A stretch of 64,000 nt of DNA, taken from Vanessa cardui. Lineage: Eukaryota > Arthropoda > Insecta > Lepidoptera > Nymphalidae. The notes beneath the pieces were generated by a model that worked only from the letters and a program-made list of their open reading frames with translations, was not told the DNA's origin and made no database searches. The DNA lies in contig NC_061136.1 in the NCBI RefSeq assembly GCF_905220365.1, forward strand, positions 7,295,702 through 7,359,701. The letters are read 5' to 3'. This document shows positions 11,396-23,197 of this stretch, piece by piece. How positions within the stretch are numbered: the stretch's first letter is position 1; every line of letters starts with the position of its first letter. Both the position numbers and the translations under genes were made by a program.

Positions 11396-11710
11396 TAGTT
11401 GTGTGTGTGTGAGTGTGGCATGCGACATAACGACAAGTGATACGGTTTCCCTTCATGAGCGCTCGACGCGAATACCCATTTGGGCGTTGTGCACTTCAAT
11501 GTTGAAAGGTAATTTAAAAAAAAATGTTTTCCTTAATTTAAATAAAATTTTTTTCGTAATATAGAGTATATTTGCATAAGTGTTTATTCCGTTAACGATG
11601 AAGTTTTATTGAGAATGGTTTTCATTACTTTTTCTGTCGAAAATAATATAGAAATACATATTTTTTATTAACACATTCTAAACAAGTTGGTTCTTTTATG
11701 TGAAGTAAAG

Positions 11711-11996
11711 AAACAGCCTTTAAATTTCCCACTGCTGGGTTAAGGCCTCCTCTTCCATTAAGGAGAGGGCTTGGAACATATTACACCACGCTGTTCCAAT
11801 GCGGGTTGGTGGAATGCACATGTGGCAGAATTTCGAAATTAGACACATGCAGGTTTCCTCACGATGTTTTATTTTACCGCCGAACACGAGATGAATTATA
11901 AACACAAATTAAGCACATATATATAGTGGTGCTTGCCTGGGCTTGAAGCCGAAATCATCGGTTAAAATGCACGCGTTCTAACCATTGTGCCATCTC
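11711..11996 (-). mobile_element. SINE A copy (full length)
   Basis: Minus-oriented, with the tail acagcctttaaatttccc at the left and the head gcgttctaaccattgtgcca at the right. Middle landmarks ccacgctgttccaatgcggg, cacatgcaggtttcctcacg and aagcacatatatatagtgg are intact. The reverse-strand 61-codon frame here is a repeat shadow. Confidence 0.85.
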
Positions 11997-12579
11997 TCTT
12001 CTATGTAATGTTATGAAAAATAAATTTGATATACCTATGTATGTAAATTAAAATAATTTCACGAAAGATATTTTATAGTGAATTTAAAAAATATTAAAAT
12101 CAATTGAAGTGCCACATTCAATTCGCATGGAAACCTATTTACGACAGGATATTTTAGTAATCCATAAACAGCGGGTCAGATGCTTAAGCCCGTATGGATA
12201 GCGTTGATAGGGACAGCTTATACAAACAGTATTGCTTACAATGCAACAGCGAATAATACGCTAGAGCCGACACTGTTGCTTTACAGACACCCGATAATAG
12301 TTACCCAGTGAAGAATTATCTTACTGTTAAATTTTATCCCAAGTTTGCATTTACCGCCTTAAACTTATAGCCTGACTTTTAAAATGATATTGCTTCCGTA
12401 ATATTTACCGTAGTAAAACTTAACTTTGTAAACTGTGAAACGTTCTGCAATTTTATTCTAGAGTGTTCTACTTATTCAAGATTAAAAAAGTTTCGTAACG
12501 AATTGATTAATACTGTCAATTGTATTGCAACAGTGTTAAGGTTCAGGAATTATAAGTTGGAAATTAAAATTTCATACGT
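11997..12579. other. No gene seen
   Basis: Unique sequence, moderately GC-richer at 12165-12300 but with no frame, splice pair or repeat I can support. Confidence 0.45.
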
Positions 12580-12797
12580 ACTTAGTGGTAGGGCTTTGTA
12601 CAAGCTTGTTTGGGTAGGTACCCACCTAACAGATATTCTACCGCTAAACAACAGTACACAGTCTTGTTGTGTTCCGGTTTAAGGAGTGAGTGAGCCAGTG
12701 TAACTACAGGCACGAGGGACCTAATACATTAGTTCCACGTGACCACTAAGTGGTGACCACTTACCATCAGGTGGCCATATGGTCGACATAAAAAAAT
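12580..12797 (+). mobile_element. SINE B copy with internal deletion
   Basis: Begins cttagtggtagggctttg and keeps ttctaccgctaaacaacagt and gttgtgttccggttta. It then jumps from the acctaatacattagttcc region almost straight to gtggtgaccacttaccatc, losing the segment that other copies carry between these points. Ends in an A run at 12790-12796. Confidence 0.8.
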
Positions 12798-12894
12798 ATA
12801 TTGATATTTTTGTTATGAATTCTAATATGGATGCTATATATATTATTTTATTAGATATTTAATTAGATAGTTGAAGTGGTTGGTGGTTGATAAA

Positions 12895-13045
12895 GGAGAA
12901 CATAATTAAGAATTCTGGTAGAAGGAAGAAAGGTATTGGATGAAATTCCACCGACCTACTTTTGAGCAGTGCAGTGTAATACTCTCCGAAAATTTCGTCT
13001 CAATCGAAAATGAGACCCTAGTCCAGGCGTGGAGAACTTTATAGA
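12895..13045 (+). repeat. Possible RTE-type LINE 3' tail, weak
   Basis: The end ccctagtccaggcgtgg, then agaactttatagatg, resembles the 3' tail of lepidopteran RTE elements, which also resembles the end of SINE A. Upstream agaggaagaaaggtattgga-like text is not diagnostic. Low confidence. Confidence 0.3.
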
Positions 13046-13317
13046 TGTTAATTTCTTTTTTTTTCATATTCAATATTTACAACACATCAATTCCCTTTTT
13101 TTTTGGTTACATAAAAAATACGAAAATGGATACAAACTATTAACCTACTCCATATTTTACGTTTTTAATAATTTCGTTTTCAAAATGATGTCCAATAAAA
13201 CATGACACAAAATCCAGTAATTTGAAAAATATTGCTTCATCTGAAAATGCAATTAAAACTACGAAAGGCTTCGGAGATAAAAGTTTTTATGTAAAAGTAT
13301 AATTTTGTTGCCATAAA

Positions 13318-13442
13318 GATAGACAAAAGAGATAGAAAGTTTCCAAACTTAGAATACTGCTTCCATTGTTTCGCGGTTTCGAAGACCCTTGTAAAATGAA
13401 TGGTTTACAAAATGTTGTAAATTCTTGGAATCTCTTCAACTA
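13318..13442 (+). repeat. Local repeat family H, copy 3
   Basis: Aligns with copy 1 through gaaagtttccaaacttagaa, cattgtttcg and a similar end (aatctcttcaact). It lacks the gtatttgcggttat core of copies 1 and 2. Confidence 0.4.
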
Positions 13443-15446
13443 AGTCGTATCAGAGATCAAACATAAAACGTATTGAAACTTGTAACTTTACTTAACAACT
13501 TCCTTACGGTTTTAATATAAACGGTTATACATCAATTTATCTGATAATGGTTTAACATAAATCAATTATTATTATTGATTACTATTGTGTGAAGTAATGA
13601 TTACATTGGTACTATAATTTGCCGTAATATTGAAGTAATATAATATTAATTATAGTTAATTTAATTAAAACGAAATCAATTTGCAATCGCCGAACAATAT
13701 AAATCATTTGTGCCGTAATTAAACACTGCATATTTACTGAATTTGTATCTATTGACTGCCAGATTGTATAATTATAACAAATGAAACTTACATTGTATTG
13801 AGCTTAAACTTTAAAAAAATGTACTTATTATTCGTTGTTGGTCGTTGTTGGATTGGGTGAGTATCATTACTTACTGGACATCTAAACGTAAAAAAAGATT
13901 GTAAGTAGCCTGTGTATTTCCCAAACCTGGTCTATAGTACTTATGGGGAATTTTTCATTCTAAACTGAGTGACGTGGTCAATGATGTGTCGTCATTCTTC
14001 AGACGTATTCTTCTTCTTCTTGATGAATTTCATTATAAGTGGAAGGTATATAACTAAAGTTCTAACGACAAAATTTAGTAATGTTCATATCAAACAACTG
14101 CAAGCTATTCTACATTTTATATACTTGATTTTTAAATTAAGTGTGAATTGGAGAATACATATAAATGACTATGGGTATAGGTATATTTAAATTTTACAAT
14201 GCGATGGAAAATATATATCAAATAATATCCTTTAAATTCAAAGATACAGCTTCAGTAGGAACTTTGTTTATAAATAGCTTTATTATACGTTTTATATTGC
14301 TCAAACAATTTGGATAGATACGACTAGGGAATATAACTTCTCTTACCAACGATAAAACAAGTTTTTAAATTTTTAAACATCCAAAATCGTTACGCTCTTT
14401 CATACTATTCATATAAAATTATTTCTCCAGTAAATTGACACAACTAATAATAATAATCTACATCAATTAGTAACAATATTAATGTTGACATAGATGAGTA
14501 GTAAATAAACCATTTTCTTTTATCTCTATTTTCTAGATTATTTCTTGATAACGCTAGCACGATTCCCAGATGCGTACCAATCTTGTTGTTTGTGACCATC
14601 GACAGTATATTCCGTATACGAAAAACACGTGTACCGAAAATAGTGAAGCACTTTGCCCGTTCAAGCATCAGGGACGGTGATATATTTGCTTGCCAGGGAT
14701 CGAGCAATCGGAAAATGTTATGTAGTCTCGACATCCCTTGACATTTGACTGATAGAAATGTCGGTTGTTGATTTTAACTTTTTTTTGTTTTATGTCGTGC
14801 GAACTATGCCAGAGGCTTTGTTTGTATCGATATTGGACACGAAGTTTATCACGTGTCCACTAGGAGCTCTTTCATTCTTGGAAATCATAGATCGTCTGAT
14901 GTTGATTCTTATCTATCTATACCTTATATCTTAAATATTGAATTTTGTCTCTTTCTATATCGACGATAGCTTTGAAATTATATATATTTATACTTATCAC
15001 GTCATTTTAACAATTTTACCATAACATCTTCACGCAACGGTAAACTCTCATTTTTATGTTAAAAGTTCAGAGATATCTTAACTTCACAAATATTTAAAAC
15101 CCAGGGTATGAGGTGTAAGTGTATTTTGTACTAAAAATATTTGGTTGCTCCTGTATTATTATATTATTTTTCGCATTAATAAATAAATAATACAAAATAG
15201 CCCCCATTAAAAAAAATAGAGTAATTTATTTTTAGTAGATTTTTCAAAATGTAATAAATGATTTAAGTTTGTCTTTTGATAAAGACTTTCTCTAACGAAT
15301 ATAACTTTACTCTATAGGCTCGATTTGAGGGCTATTGTGTTAGCATATTTATTTTAATATGATCATATTTTATTGTTTTAATGTTTTAAAGTATTATCAG
15401 CATAAATAATTCGATTTAAATAGTTGTTACAATTTGCGTTGATTGT
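13443..15446. other. No gene seen; short (TTC)n run
   Basis: Unique AT-rich DNA. A (TTC)n run lies at 14008-14020. The minus frame at 14444-14734 (96 codons) is the longest frame in the window not obviously inside a repeat. It shows no domain I recognise and no start or splice context that raises it above chance. Confidence 0.45.
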
Positions 15447-15504
15447 CAACATCCGGTTTTGACTAAACTAAATTGTTTTTAAAATGGATCGAAACCGGAT
15501 GTTG
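15447..15504. repeat. 13-bp inverted repeat before the LTR
   Basis: 15447-15459 (caacatccggttt) and 15492-15504 (aaaccggatgttg) are exact reverse complements separated by 32 nt. It lies just upstream of the purine tract of the LTR element. Confidence 0.85.
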
Positions 15505-15512
15505 CTACAGTC

Positions 15513-15672
15513 GGAGGAGGGGCGTGTTAATATTAAATACTAGGAGTAAGCCTAGAGATGGTGATTCTTACTTTAATCGTTGAATTGGAAGGATCGTGAA
15601 CCACTTCAGGAGAGATAAAGTATTGATTGTGAGGAGAGTTTTTGTATTATTCCAACAATTGATACAAGAGGT
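15513..15672 (+). mobile_element. Copia-type LTR with purine tract and primer-site-like flank
   Basis: A purine tract ggaggagggg (15513-15522) precedes a 133-bp segment (15525-15657) starting TGTTAATATT and ending TTCCAACA, so the ends form the TG...CA inverted pair expected of an LTR. Directly after it, attgatacaagagg (15658-15671) resembles the initiator-tRNA primer site of Ty1/copia elements with two or three changes. About 190 bp further on is an atggcgg start that meets a stop after seven codons. No reverse transcriptase or integrase is seen nearby. Confidence 0.6.
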
Positions 15673-15699
15673 CACATAGGTCCTTTTTCGTTTGGCGGA

Positions 15700-16316
15700 G
15701 TTTCTCTTCCCATATTCGTAATCAGTGCAACATCAGCTGCCTCCATTTTTCTGAGTTAAGTCCTATTAAGTGATTTTTCCACCTTAACGCTTACGCTGTA
15801 CAATTCAAGTGAATATTTTCATAACTTTGGTTTTGGTTTCTATTTAATTATGGCGGAATCTGTCTCTTAGCTGCATCTCTAATACAGTTAGAAAGATTCG
15901 CAAAATGTCCCCCTGGGTGTTAAGCATAGATCTCTCCTACAGTCATGCCGAAACTATTTAGTTTACAATTTCGAAATTTTACTTTTGCGTAATACAATGG
16001 CTTAAGCTATAATAAGTATTTTTACTAGCCGGCATATGGAAATGAATTTTTCGAATTCTTATTTGAAAAATGGCAAAAGGAACTAAATTTCGGAGTTGTC
16101 GTAATAGAGGATTTATTTTACAAGCGCAATATTGAATTTCAAAACAACATATTTCAATTTGTTGATTTTTGAAATATTAATAATCTCTGACATAAATATT
16201 CCTTTCTTTTGTAAAAATATTCTTTAATTTTTAAATTTCTTATCCATTTTGGTATAAATATTATACTAATTTTCATAAAGAACAACCTGTTTACCTTTAA
16301 AGTTACTAACTTTGGG
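15700..16316. other. Possible leader of the copia element, otherwise empty
   Basis: 15673-15920 may be untranslated leader and gag start of the LTR element, with no intact frame. 15921-16316 is AT-rich with nothing recognised, apart from a TACTAAC-like branch motif at 16304-16310 ahead of the exon-like island. Confidence 0.35.
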
Positions 16317-16319
16317 TAG

Positions 16320-16440
16320 ATTCAATGAGCCCTTACGGGATAGACCACGCTACCACGGACGGCTCGCTTAATGGCGCCTCGGCGCAGGCTGGTATGTCGC
16401 GGCTCGTTACGTCAAAAGCCGTGGGAACCCAGCTTTATAG
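16320..16440 (+). other. Exon-like island 1 (candidate internal exon)
   Basis: A GC-richer block in AT-rich surroundings. It follows a perfect branch-point-like ttactaac (16303-16310) and an AG at 16318-16319. One frame (ATG at 16325) reads SMSPYGIDHATTDGSLNGAS and continues open to about 16505. Within the block, third codon positions are G/C-rich, unlike the flanks. Possible donors are gtatgt at 16392 and gtgtaa at 16441, neither ideal. I do not recognise the protein. It could be a real exon of a large plus-strand gene, a fossil exon or a transposon piece. Confidence 0.3.
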
Positions 16441-16682
16441 GTGTAATTTTAAATGCGGTATACAATATAACATTATCTACAAATATATTGCACGTGTTTA
16501 ATATTTTCATAATTCAACTTAAAATAAGAGTTTGTATTGTTTGTATTGCTCATGTACCAATTTTTACATTAAAATAATTTTTCATAATCATTATGAAGGT
16601 AAAAAAAGCTTATAATGTTATATTTTCCTTAGAACAACCATGTGTTCCATCTTGGGCCCAATAAACAAGCATTATTAATTAG

Positions 16683-16899
16683 GTAATATTTTTGTACGGA
16701 TACTTCGAGTGGGGCAAGGAATACGAAACATTTTGCCGACCCAGAGTGATGGACGAATTTCCTGGTAAACTGCTCCTTCCGCGCAGGGACTATTTGTCTG
16801 AATTTGAATCGCATTTATTTTCAGAGAAATTTGTCTCCTAAGCCCCGAGGGTATAGAATGGAAGCGCCTGTGGTAATTCCTCATATTTAATTGAATAAA
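16683..16899 (+). other. Exon-like island 2 (candidate terminal exon)
   Basis: After an attag at 16678-16682, a 52-codon frame runs to a TAA at 16839-16841. It includes GYFEWGKEYETFCRPRVMDE and a charged C-terminal part. An aataaa signal follows at 16894-16899, as expected of a last exon. The minus strand also has two open frames here, so strand and coding status are unproven. No family recognised. Confidence 0.25.
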
Positions 16900-16983
16900 G
16901 TTAATTTGTATCCTCCTTGTAATTGTATATAAATTTATATCGCGTTTATTATTTGAAACGCGTTCACATCATCCTTTTCATGC

Positions 16984-17244
16984 GTGAGAAAAAATAAAGT
17001 ATCAGGAAGTCAGTGTTTATTTTCTAATTTTCCGGCTGTCTTCACGAGGTCTGAGCAGACGGGGCTGTCTGGCGTGGCAAATGTGACAGGAGTATTACAA
17101 AATTCTCCTGATAGATGGTACCCATATAACGGGTTTTATTATACACTTAATAATCTTTTGAAAATAAAACAAATAATTTTCAGGCAGCTGTTTCGTAATA
17201 GTAATAAAAGGCAAAATAATCAATTTTGTGGCCTAATCTGTTAG
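16984..17244 (+). other. Exon-like island 3 (weak)
   Basis: An 86-codon frame opens with GTG, not ATG. Its central part (about 17035-17150) is GC-richer and protein-like (NFPAVFTRSEQTGLSGVANV). No convincing acceptor-donor pair. The tail beyond 17160 is ordinary AT-rich sequence. Listed because it lies within 150 bp of island 2 on the same strand. Confidence 0.2.
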
Positions 17245-17943
17245 TTAGTTAATGGAAAGCGAATGTTACATCTACAGTTGAAATAAAGGTGATTCCAATT
17301 TAAGATAAGTGTTTTTAATGATATCTTAGATTCTAAAGTTAAAGTCAGATGTAGTGAACGCAACATTGTAAAGAAGCTACAATAGCGGATATACATTCTG
17401 GCTAGTACTTATGACTCTATATTTCGTAAATACATCAACAGTACTATCACTTTAATAAATAATAAAGTATTGATGTACTAACAAAAACACGCGACGTATT
17501 ACCGGGGATACTCGTATTCCCATTTGATTTTATATTCGCTTTTCACATAGTGATTAAAAATAATCATTATAATATTATAATTACTAGCTATTCCTACGAT
17601 CACGGCGAAAAATATGCGGTGTGGCGATTATATGTAAACCAATAAAAAGTCTTAACTCTCGTTCTATCATATTTATATCTAACCGTAATTAAGGGAAGTG
17701 ATTTTGCGAATTATTATTCTCATTTAGCAATTGAGAACTTTTAACAAGAAAACTTTTCGATATTCCTCGCCTACAGTGTTCGTAAAGTTATTGTAGGCAG
17801 TAGTGAATGATTTTGATGTTTCTCTACAATCGATTTGCGGTCATGAATTAAAACTTTTACATCGGTTCAGTTTTATTAAATTTGCCGAGAGCTCCTGAGA
17901 ATATCTAAAAGCAATTAATCTGTTCATTCAGGGAAATATTAAA
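17245..17943. other. No gene seen
   Basis: AT-rich unique sequence without recognisable features. Confidence 0.5.
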
Positions 17944-18140
17944 CGCTAGTAGTCGCCCGCGGCTTCGCTCGCGTTTTTGAATGTCCGTTGTCATGCGTTA
18001 AGCAAAAAGTAACCTAAATATGTCCTTTGTTGTTCTCCCTTTGTCCTTCTGTTCAAGTTTGCTTAACACCAAATTTCATGAAAGAGCGACACACAGACAG
18101 ACATACAGAGTTACTTTCACATTTATAATATTAATATAGA
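17944..18140 (+). mobile_element. Family C copy (uninterrupted reference)
   Basis: Head gctagtagtcgcccgcggct and tcgctcgcg, then ttgtcatgcgttaagc, gttcaagtttgcttaacacc, aaatttcatgaaagagcgac, an acagacagacatacag run and the end acatttataatattaatata. It seems to lack the atcgaattcggttcagcg core present at 10006. No coding capacity. Confidence 0.75.
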
Positions 18141-19120
18141 TTTACAATTAACTACCTACACGCCCTGGAATTACACGAGTGTAATAATCTACTTAAACTT
18201 AAAACAAAAATTTTAAATAGGTAAGGAAAGGAAATCGAGACTGGCGCGGTAACGCGTTACGTAACGAATCTGTTTATCTTCATTAAGAAGTTATCACTTC
18301 GATAGTTACCCTACAAATTTCATTTATCACAAAGTTCTGTTTACACGATAAGCTGACTACTGGATTGGCATGTAGATTCTACATATAAAACACTAATATA
18401 TTTGTTAATTTATTTGCATTAAAATATCTAAGAAACATGAAAATTTATAACAAAAAACATTAGGTAATCATGTATAGTATTATAATAGTTGGATTAGATG
18501 CTCGTGTATGGGCAACAAAGAGGGTAGCATTATAAAGACAGATACGTAACAGAAACATCAAACAAAGCCTATTACACACAGCAAAGCGATACATCTTTGT
18601 CGACGAAAAGTGGCGACGCTACATAACGCCACAAGATGTCGAATGCTTGCCTTCACCGGGAAATGACTAGGAAATTGCCCCATTATGCTTGCAAATCGTG
18701 AGCTGCATTCGTATCACTTCTTTGGCTCTCCGCTCGTAATTTAACGTGCCTTCACAGGCGGCAAAGATAGCTTGAAAGTAAGGAGACAAGCAGAAACGTT
18801 TCTTTGCGACAATAAAGCTGCTTTTGCCTTTCAAGTGGACAGAGTTTTTAGTCTTTGTAGCTGCAAACTCGAGCTATAGTCTCGTTTTAATATTAGAATT
18901 ATTCAGTTCCTCAGCTGTCTCTTTCTCTTTGATATGCACACTTAAGCATGAAAATTATAGGAGCGTTTATTCCACTCGAAATGTACTTTTAGACTTATAT
19001 ATTTTATTAGCTAATTTACATACTTTTGAATTTATTTTAGAATAATGTAAAAGTGAAATGTTCGTCTGTTTCAGCACTGTAATATAAAATAACTAATCCT
19101 GTTGAAAAGGTCAAGTTTAT
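18141..19120. other. No gene seen; moderately GC-rich stretch
   Basis: 18560-18830 is richer in G+C than its surroundings but contains no convincing exon. The plus frame at 18824-19045 starts with TTG or CTG-like codons and shows no domain. Confidence 0.4.
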
Positions 19121-19374
19121 ACTTGGTGGTTGAGCTTTATGTAAGCCTGTCCTTCAATAATTGCTATAGAGCCTTGCACACCCACTATCTATGTATAATG
19201 TTGTGTTCCAGGTTGAAGAGCAAGTGAGCCAGTGTATCTATAGATACAAGAGATCATAATATCTTTCCCCGGGTCGTTGGCGCATCGGCAATGTAGAGAA
19301 GGGTATGATTATGGGCGGTAGTGACCATTTAACACCAAGTTACCCATTTGTACATTCACCTTTTGCAAAAAGAA
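19121..19374 (+). mobile_element. SINE B copy (old)
   Basis: Starts acttggtggttgagctt, keeps gttgtgttccaggttgaag, gagccagtgtatctatag and gttggcgcatcggcaatgta, and ends in an A-rich run after gtacattcacc. Many substitutions throughout. Confidence 0.65.
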
Positions 19375-20879
19375 GATAGTCATTTAAAAGCCCACAAATT
19401 GAGAAAGTATCTAAGCTATACAGCAGTACAGTACGGAAGTAGCCATAAACGTCAACTAGTCTACTAAATTGTAGCTACAAATAAACATAAATCAGATTAT
19501 ATATAATATAGACTGCTACATTAAAATAATGTAGCTATTTGAAGTATTTACATTAAATTTACTTTGTTAATATTCGATGTATTAAAATGTTTTGATAGAT
19601 ATTAAATTATTTAGATTTAATAACAATGATTTCATTTTGTTAATCGGTAATCCATGACAGCAACTAAATTAAACAATACAAAATCCGATAGCTTAATTTA
19701 ATTGATTGTTGCGGCAAAAATATAATTAAATAATTTGTATGTTTGCCGAATTATGGATACGCGGGAAATAGTGTTATGTACAGGAACAAATTAATTTCCT
19801 CTTAATTAAATCGCAATGCAAATGAGGTAACAGCAAACAGGATTGCAATAATACTTCCGGTGCTACTTAGTGTTAAAACAATTAACATAATATAATACAC
19901 TGTTACAGCATATTACAAAACGTGCATACGTTCATGATTGTCGCAGCAAAAGAATCTCGTGATTTAAAATTGAATATCGTTCGAATTTTAAAAAAATATA
20001 AACTAATCATATTTAAGTTCAACGACGACTTTATTTGACTAACTTCAAAATAGAAGGTCAAAGCCAAATGATGATGAAAATATTATTTTTGTTTTTTTTT
20101 TCTAAGTATGTCTTTCGAAATTAATTTTTATGTATTGAATGCAAACAAAGCTTTAAATTTTTCAAATAATTTATTGTTGAATTCTAGCATTTAATTATGA
20201 TTAAATTGATTATTTTTCCACATGAAAATATAGTATTTAACAAAATACGTAAATATATTCTCTGTAAAGTGGTGTCAAGGATCAAGATATGAAAGTCAAT
20301 TCACTGTCATAGTGTCCGCCCGTGTGTTAGTGAGCACATTCTTCAAAATGTTAAAAGATATGATAGTTATGTTGCCAAGTACCTATGGGGATTGTTTTAT
20401 ATGTATTTAAGTCCTTGTTTAGCTTTAAATCAATGATAGAATTTTCCATTGATCAAAAATCAAGATCAAAATTAATTTTATTAATTCATAAAACATTCAA
20501 TTTTAGAGTCTTTTTACGGGATTAAACTTAATTTGAGATCGACAACACAGAATGTAGTGATTCTACAAAAAAAAAGCGGATAAAAATTAAAGTAACACGT
20601 AGGTTAATTAAATACAAAGTATTATTTATCCTGTACAGAAATTAACGAATGCTCAGACCACGGTTTTTATAATCTGTTTTTAATAGAGATGTTAATTTAT
20701 TTATTTAAAAAAACTCGAATTTTTAATTTTTGATATACTCATAATATTTTATTCTTAGCCCAGTTGTTTTTTTTTTCATTCGAAAAATAAAATCCTTTAT
20801 ATTTATCTGTGATAGGTATAAAAGAAATGAAATCCAGAACAAAGGTAATGATATAATTCAAGCTATAAGCCAATAATAG
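19375..20879. other. No gene seen, AT-rich DNA
   Basis: Unique AT-rich sequence; no repeat family of the window is recognised here. Confidence 0.5.
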
Positions 20880-21071
20880 GCGCAGTGGAGAGCTACGCAC
20901 GTAGAGACGAAACCGACATTGAAGGGGGTGAAGCGCCCTCCAACGCTAATCGCCTACAAGAGCCCCTTTAAGGGCACCAAGGGTTCTTTCGACAGATCAC
21001 TATTGCTCGAGAAACACGTTCGGATGGATAATGAATTCTCTCTAATTGGATTAGCGTTGTTACAAGTGTAA
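20880..21071 (+). other. Exon-like island 4 (63-codon open block)
   Basis: A GC-richer block bounded by TAG (20877-20879) and TAA (21069-21071). The frame reads WRATHVETKPTLKGVKRPPT, then an LIAYKSPFKGTKGSF stretch and DRSLLLEKHVRMDNEFSLIG. The F..S.LL..H spacing is loosely like a C2H2 finger half, but the cysteines are absent, so I do not call a finger. Acceptor AGs are at 20878 and 20885. No clean donor is seen; gtgtaa at 21066 is the closest. A real, decayed or chance frame remains possible. Confidence 0.3.
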
Positions 21072-23197
21072 CAAATGTTTACCTGAACTTAACACTCGAT
21101 GTCTTTAGGGAGTATTTAGTGTTTAAAAATCAGATGTGACCGTGTAAGAGAGGTTAGAGTTATAAAAGTTAACACGATTTATTAATGTGGATGAAAAGAT
21201 TTTGGTAATAATTATTTACATAAGAACTTTTTACATTGGAATTAAGTATATACAATAAATTTAAAAATAGAAATGTACAGTCCATAATCAAGCAAAATGG
21301 GGGAATGACATTTCCACTTTCAATTCCGATTCTCCGGACGAATAATGACCCAGCCCTCCTGTCAATATCGTATTTATATACTATATTTTTAGTATTATTC
21401 TAAAAAATAATATATTTTGTAAAAGTATTATTATATATTCTTTTACAAAAAAAAATTATGCTTTTGTTATGATTATTTTTACAACTAGTATAAAATATTT
21501 ATTAAATTAATATTATATATTTAACGCTGTCAATACTCATAACATAAATAAACCAGAGGTTATATTAAAATTAATGTGACGCGTCACACAAAACTGTTTG
21601 ATGTTTTTTTTCCGGACATCGTGGCATGAAAGGAAAATATCGTTTGATAGCCTCAAAGATTAAATGTATGAATATTCATATAAACAAGTTCAAAATGACT
21701 TCAACCTCAATGTCAAAGGTTCGTTTTGTAAAGAAAACAATTTCATGTACGATAAATAAAAATCAGTGACGTATTAGGGAGTTTCCTTGGAAATTTTTGT
21801 CGTAAATAGCTACGTATTTATTTAAAAAAATGTCTTTTCGTGGTTTTATATGACGTAAAAGCGTCTAAAACGATACGTTCCTTTTTACGTTGTGAGAATT
21901 ATAACTTTGTATTTAAGACTTTGAAGTCGATGTTTATCGTATTCGATATATATACAAATTGGATTATTTTATTTCTCTGAAACGATTGTTAGAAACAAAT
22001 GAATTGACATATATAAAATAAAATAAATATATACTGAAATTATAGAAACAGGTCCGTAATTAAATATAAGTTTTAATACGTTTCGAATTTCAAAATTTCT
22101 AAATAGCTATCTTAAAATTTTAAATTAAGTATATTTAATTTCATCAAAAATTACTTCGACAAATATCGTAATTAAATATTTGCTCAGTAAAATAATATAT
22201 GGCAATTACCTACTACATATATTACGTAATTTAATATGAAGTCTATTATAACAGTATAAAGACAGAAATCGATTTTGGCAACATTCGCACATTGGAAATT
22301 CTTTCACTGGTTGATAGGTTCACTGAAAGAACTTAACGAAAAATCGTTTCACTAGATCGTATGACACTGATGCGTTTATTGGATTGTGTTACTCTTCCGG
22401 AAACACGATAAAAATATTATATTATTCGGTAATAAAAATAAAAAGAAACAAATAAAAAAAAAGTTTCTGTTAATATTTTTTTTAATGTCGTATACATTTA
22501 TGAAATTTAAAGATATATTACGTCATGATTTAACATAACGACAAAAGGATTCAGTTTTATTAAATAGTCCAGTATAAATTCAGATACCAGAAAAGGTTTC
22601 CCAAATTGACGGTAAAGTACACAAAGACCGGTGATGCGTTATCTGACCTATTTGCCTCGGGCTGCGATACCACAGTCGGAAATATAAAATATGACGTCAT
22701 CAAAAATGCAACGAATACGGCTGTACAAATTACATTCATTGATCATAGCTGATTTAAATTTATAACTAGCCTTTGTTTGATTTTTGAGTACGATTTAATT
22801 AATTAAATTATTTTTATTACCTTGTAAGTACACGGGCTTGGAGCTGTTTCAAATGTTTTAATTCATATTCTAGAATCATGGAAATTGCATGCAAAACCAA
22901 GAAGTTATGGGCAAAAAGACGTGAATTTATAGTATAACAATGAGAGGAATATTTATTTAAAAGCTTAAAAAATATAAGATACGCATTGCACACTGTGCAA
23001 ATGTTTTTTGATTTAATTACTTATAAACGTTAACTTTTTATTAGTTACGTAGATTTCTGCCTTTCTGTCGTCACGCAAAGAATGAAACATTGCAAATGCC
23101 ATGACATTAGAGTTGCTGAGGCCGCGCTCTCTCTGATCAAGTGCGGAACAGGCAATCTTTAAAATCCTAGTAAAGTAGCAAAATTGATTTTTAAAAT
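21072..23197. other. No gene seen, very AT-rich
   Basis: Mostly unique and very AT-rich. A small GC-richer piece at 21295-21365 (aatgacatttccactttcaa) is open in one frame on each strand but has no splice support. Confidence 0.45.

Noticed and set aside
14444..14734. 96-codon minus frame as a gene
   Set aside because: No domain, no promoter or splice support, ordinary composition; such lengths are expected by chance in 64 kb on six frames.
16984..17244. 86-codon plus frame as a complete protein
   Set aside because: GTG start and an AT-rich C-terminal third; kept only as a weak exon-like island.
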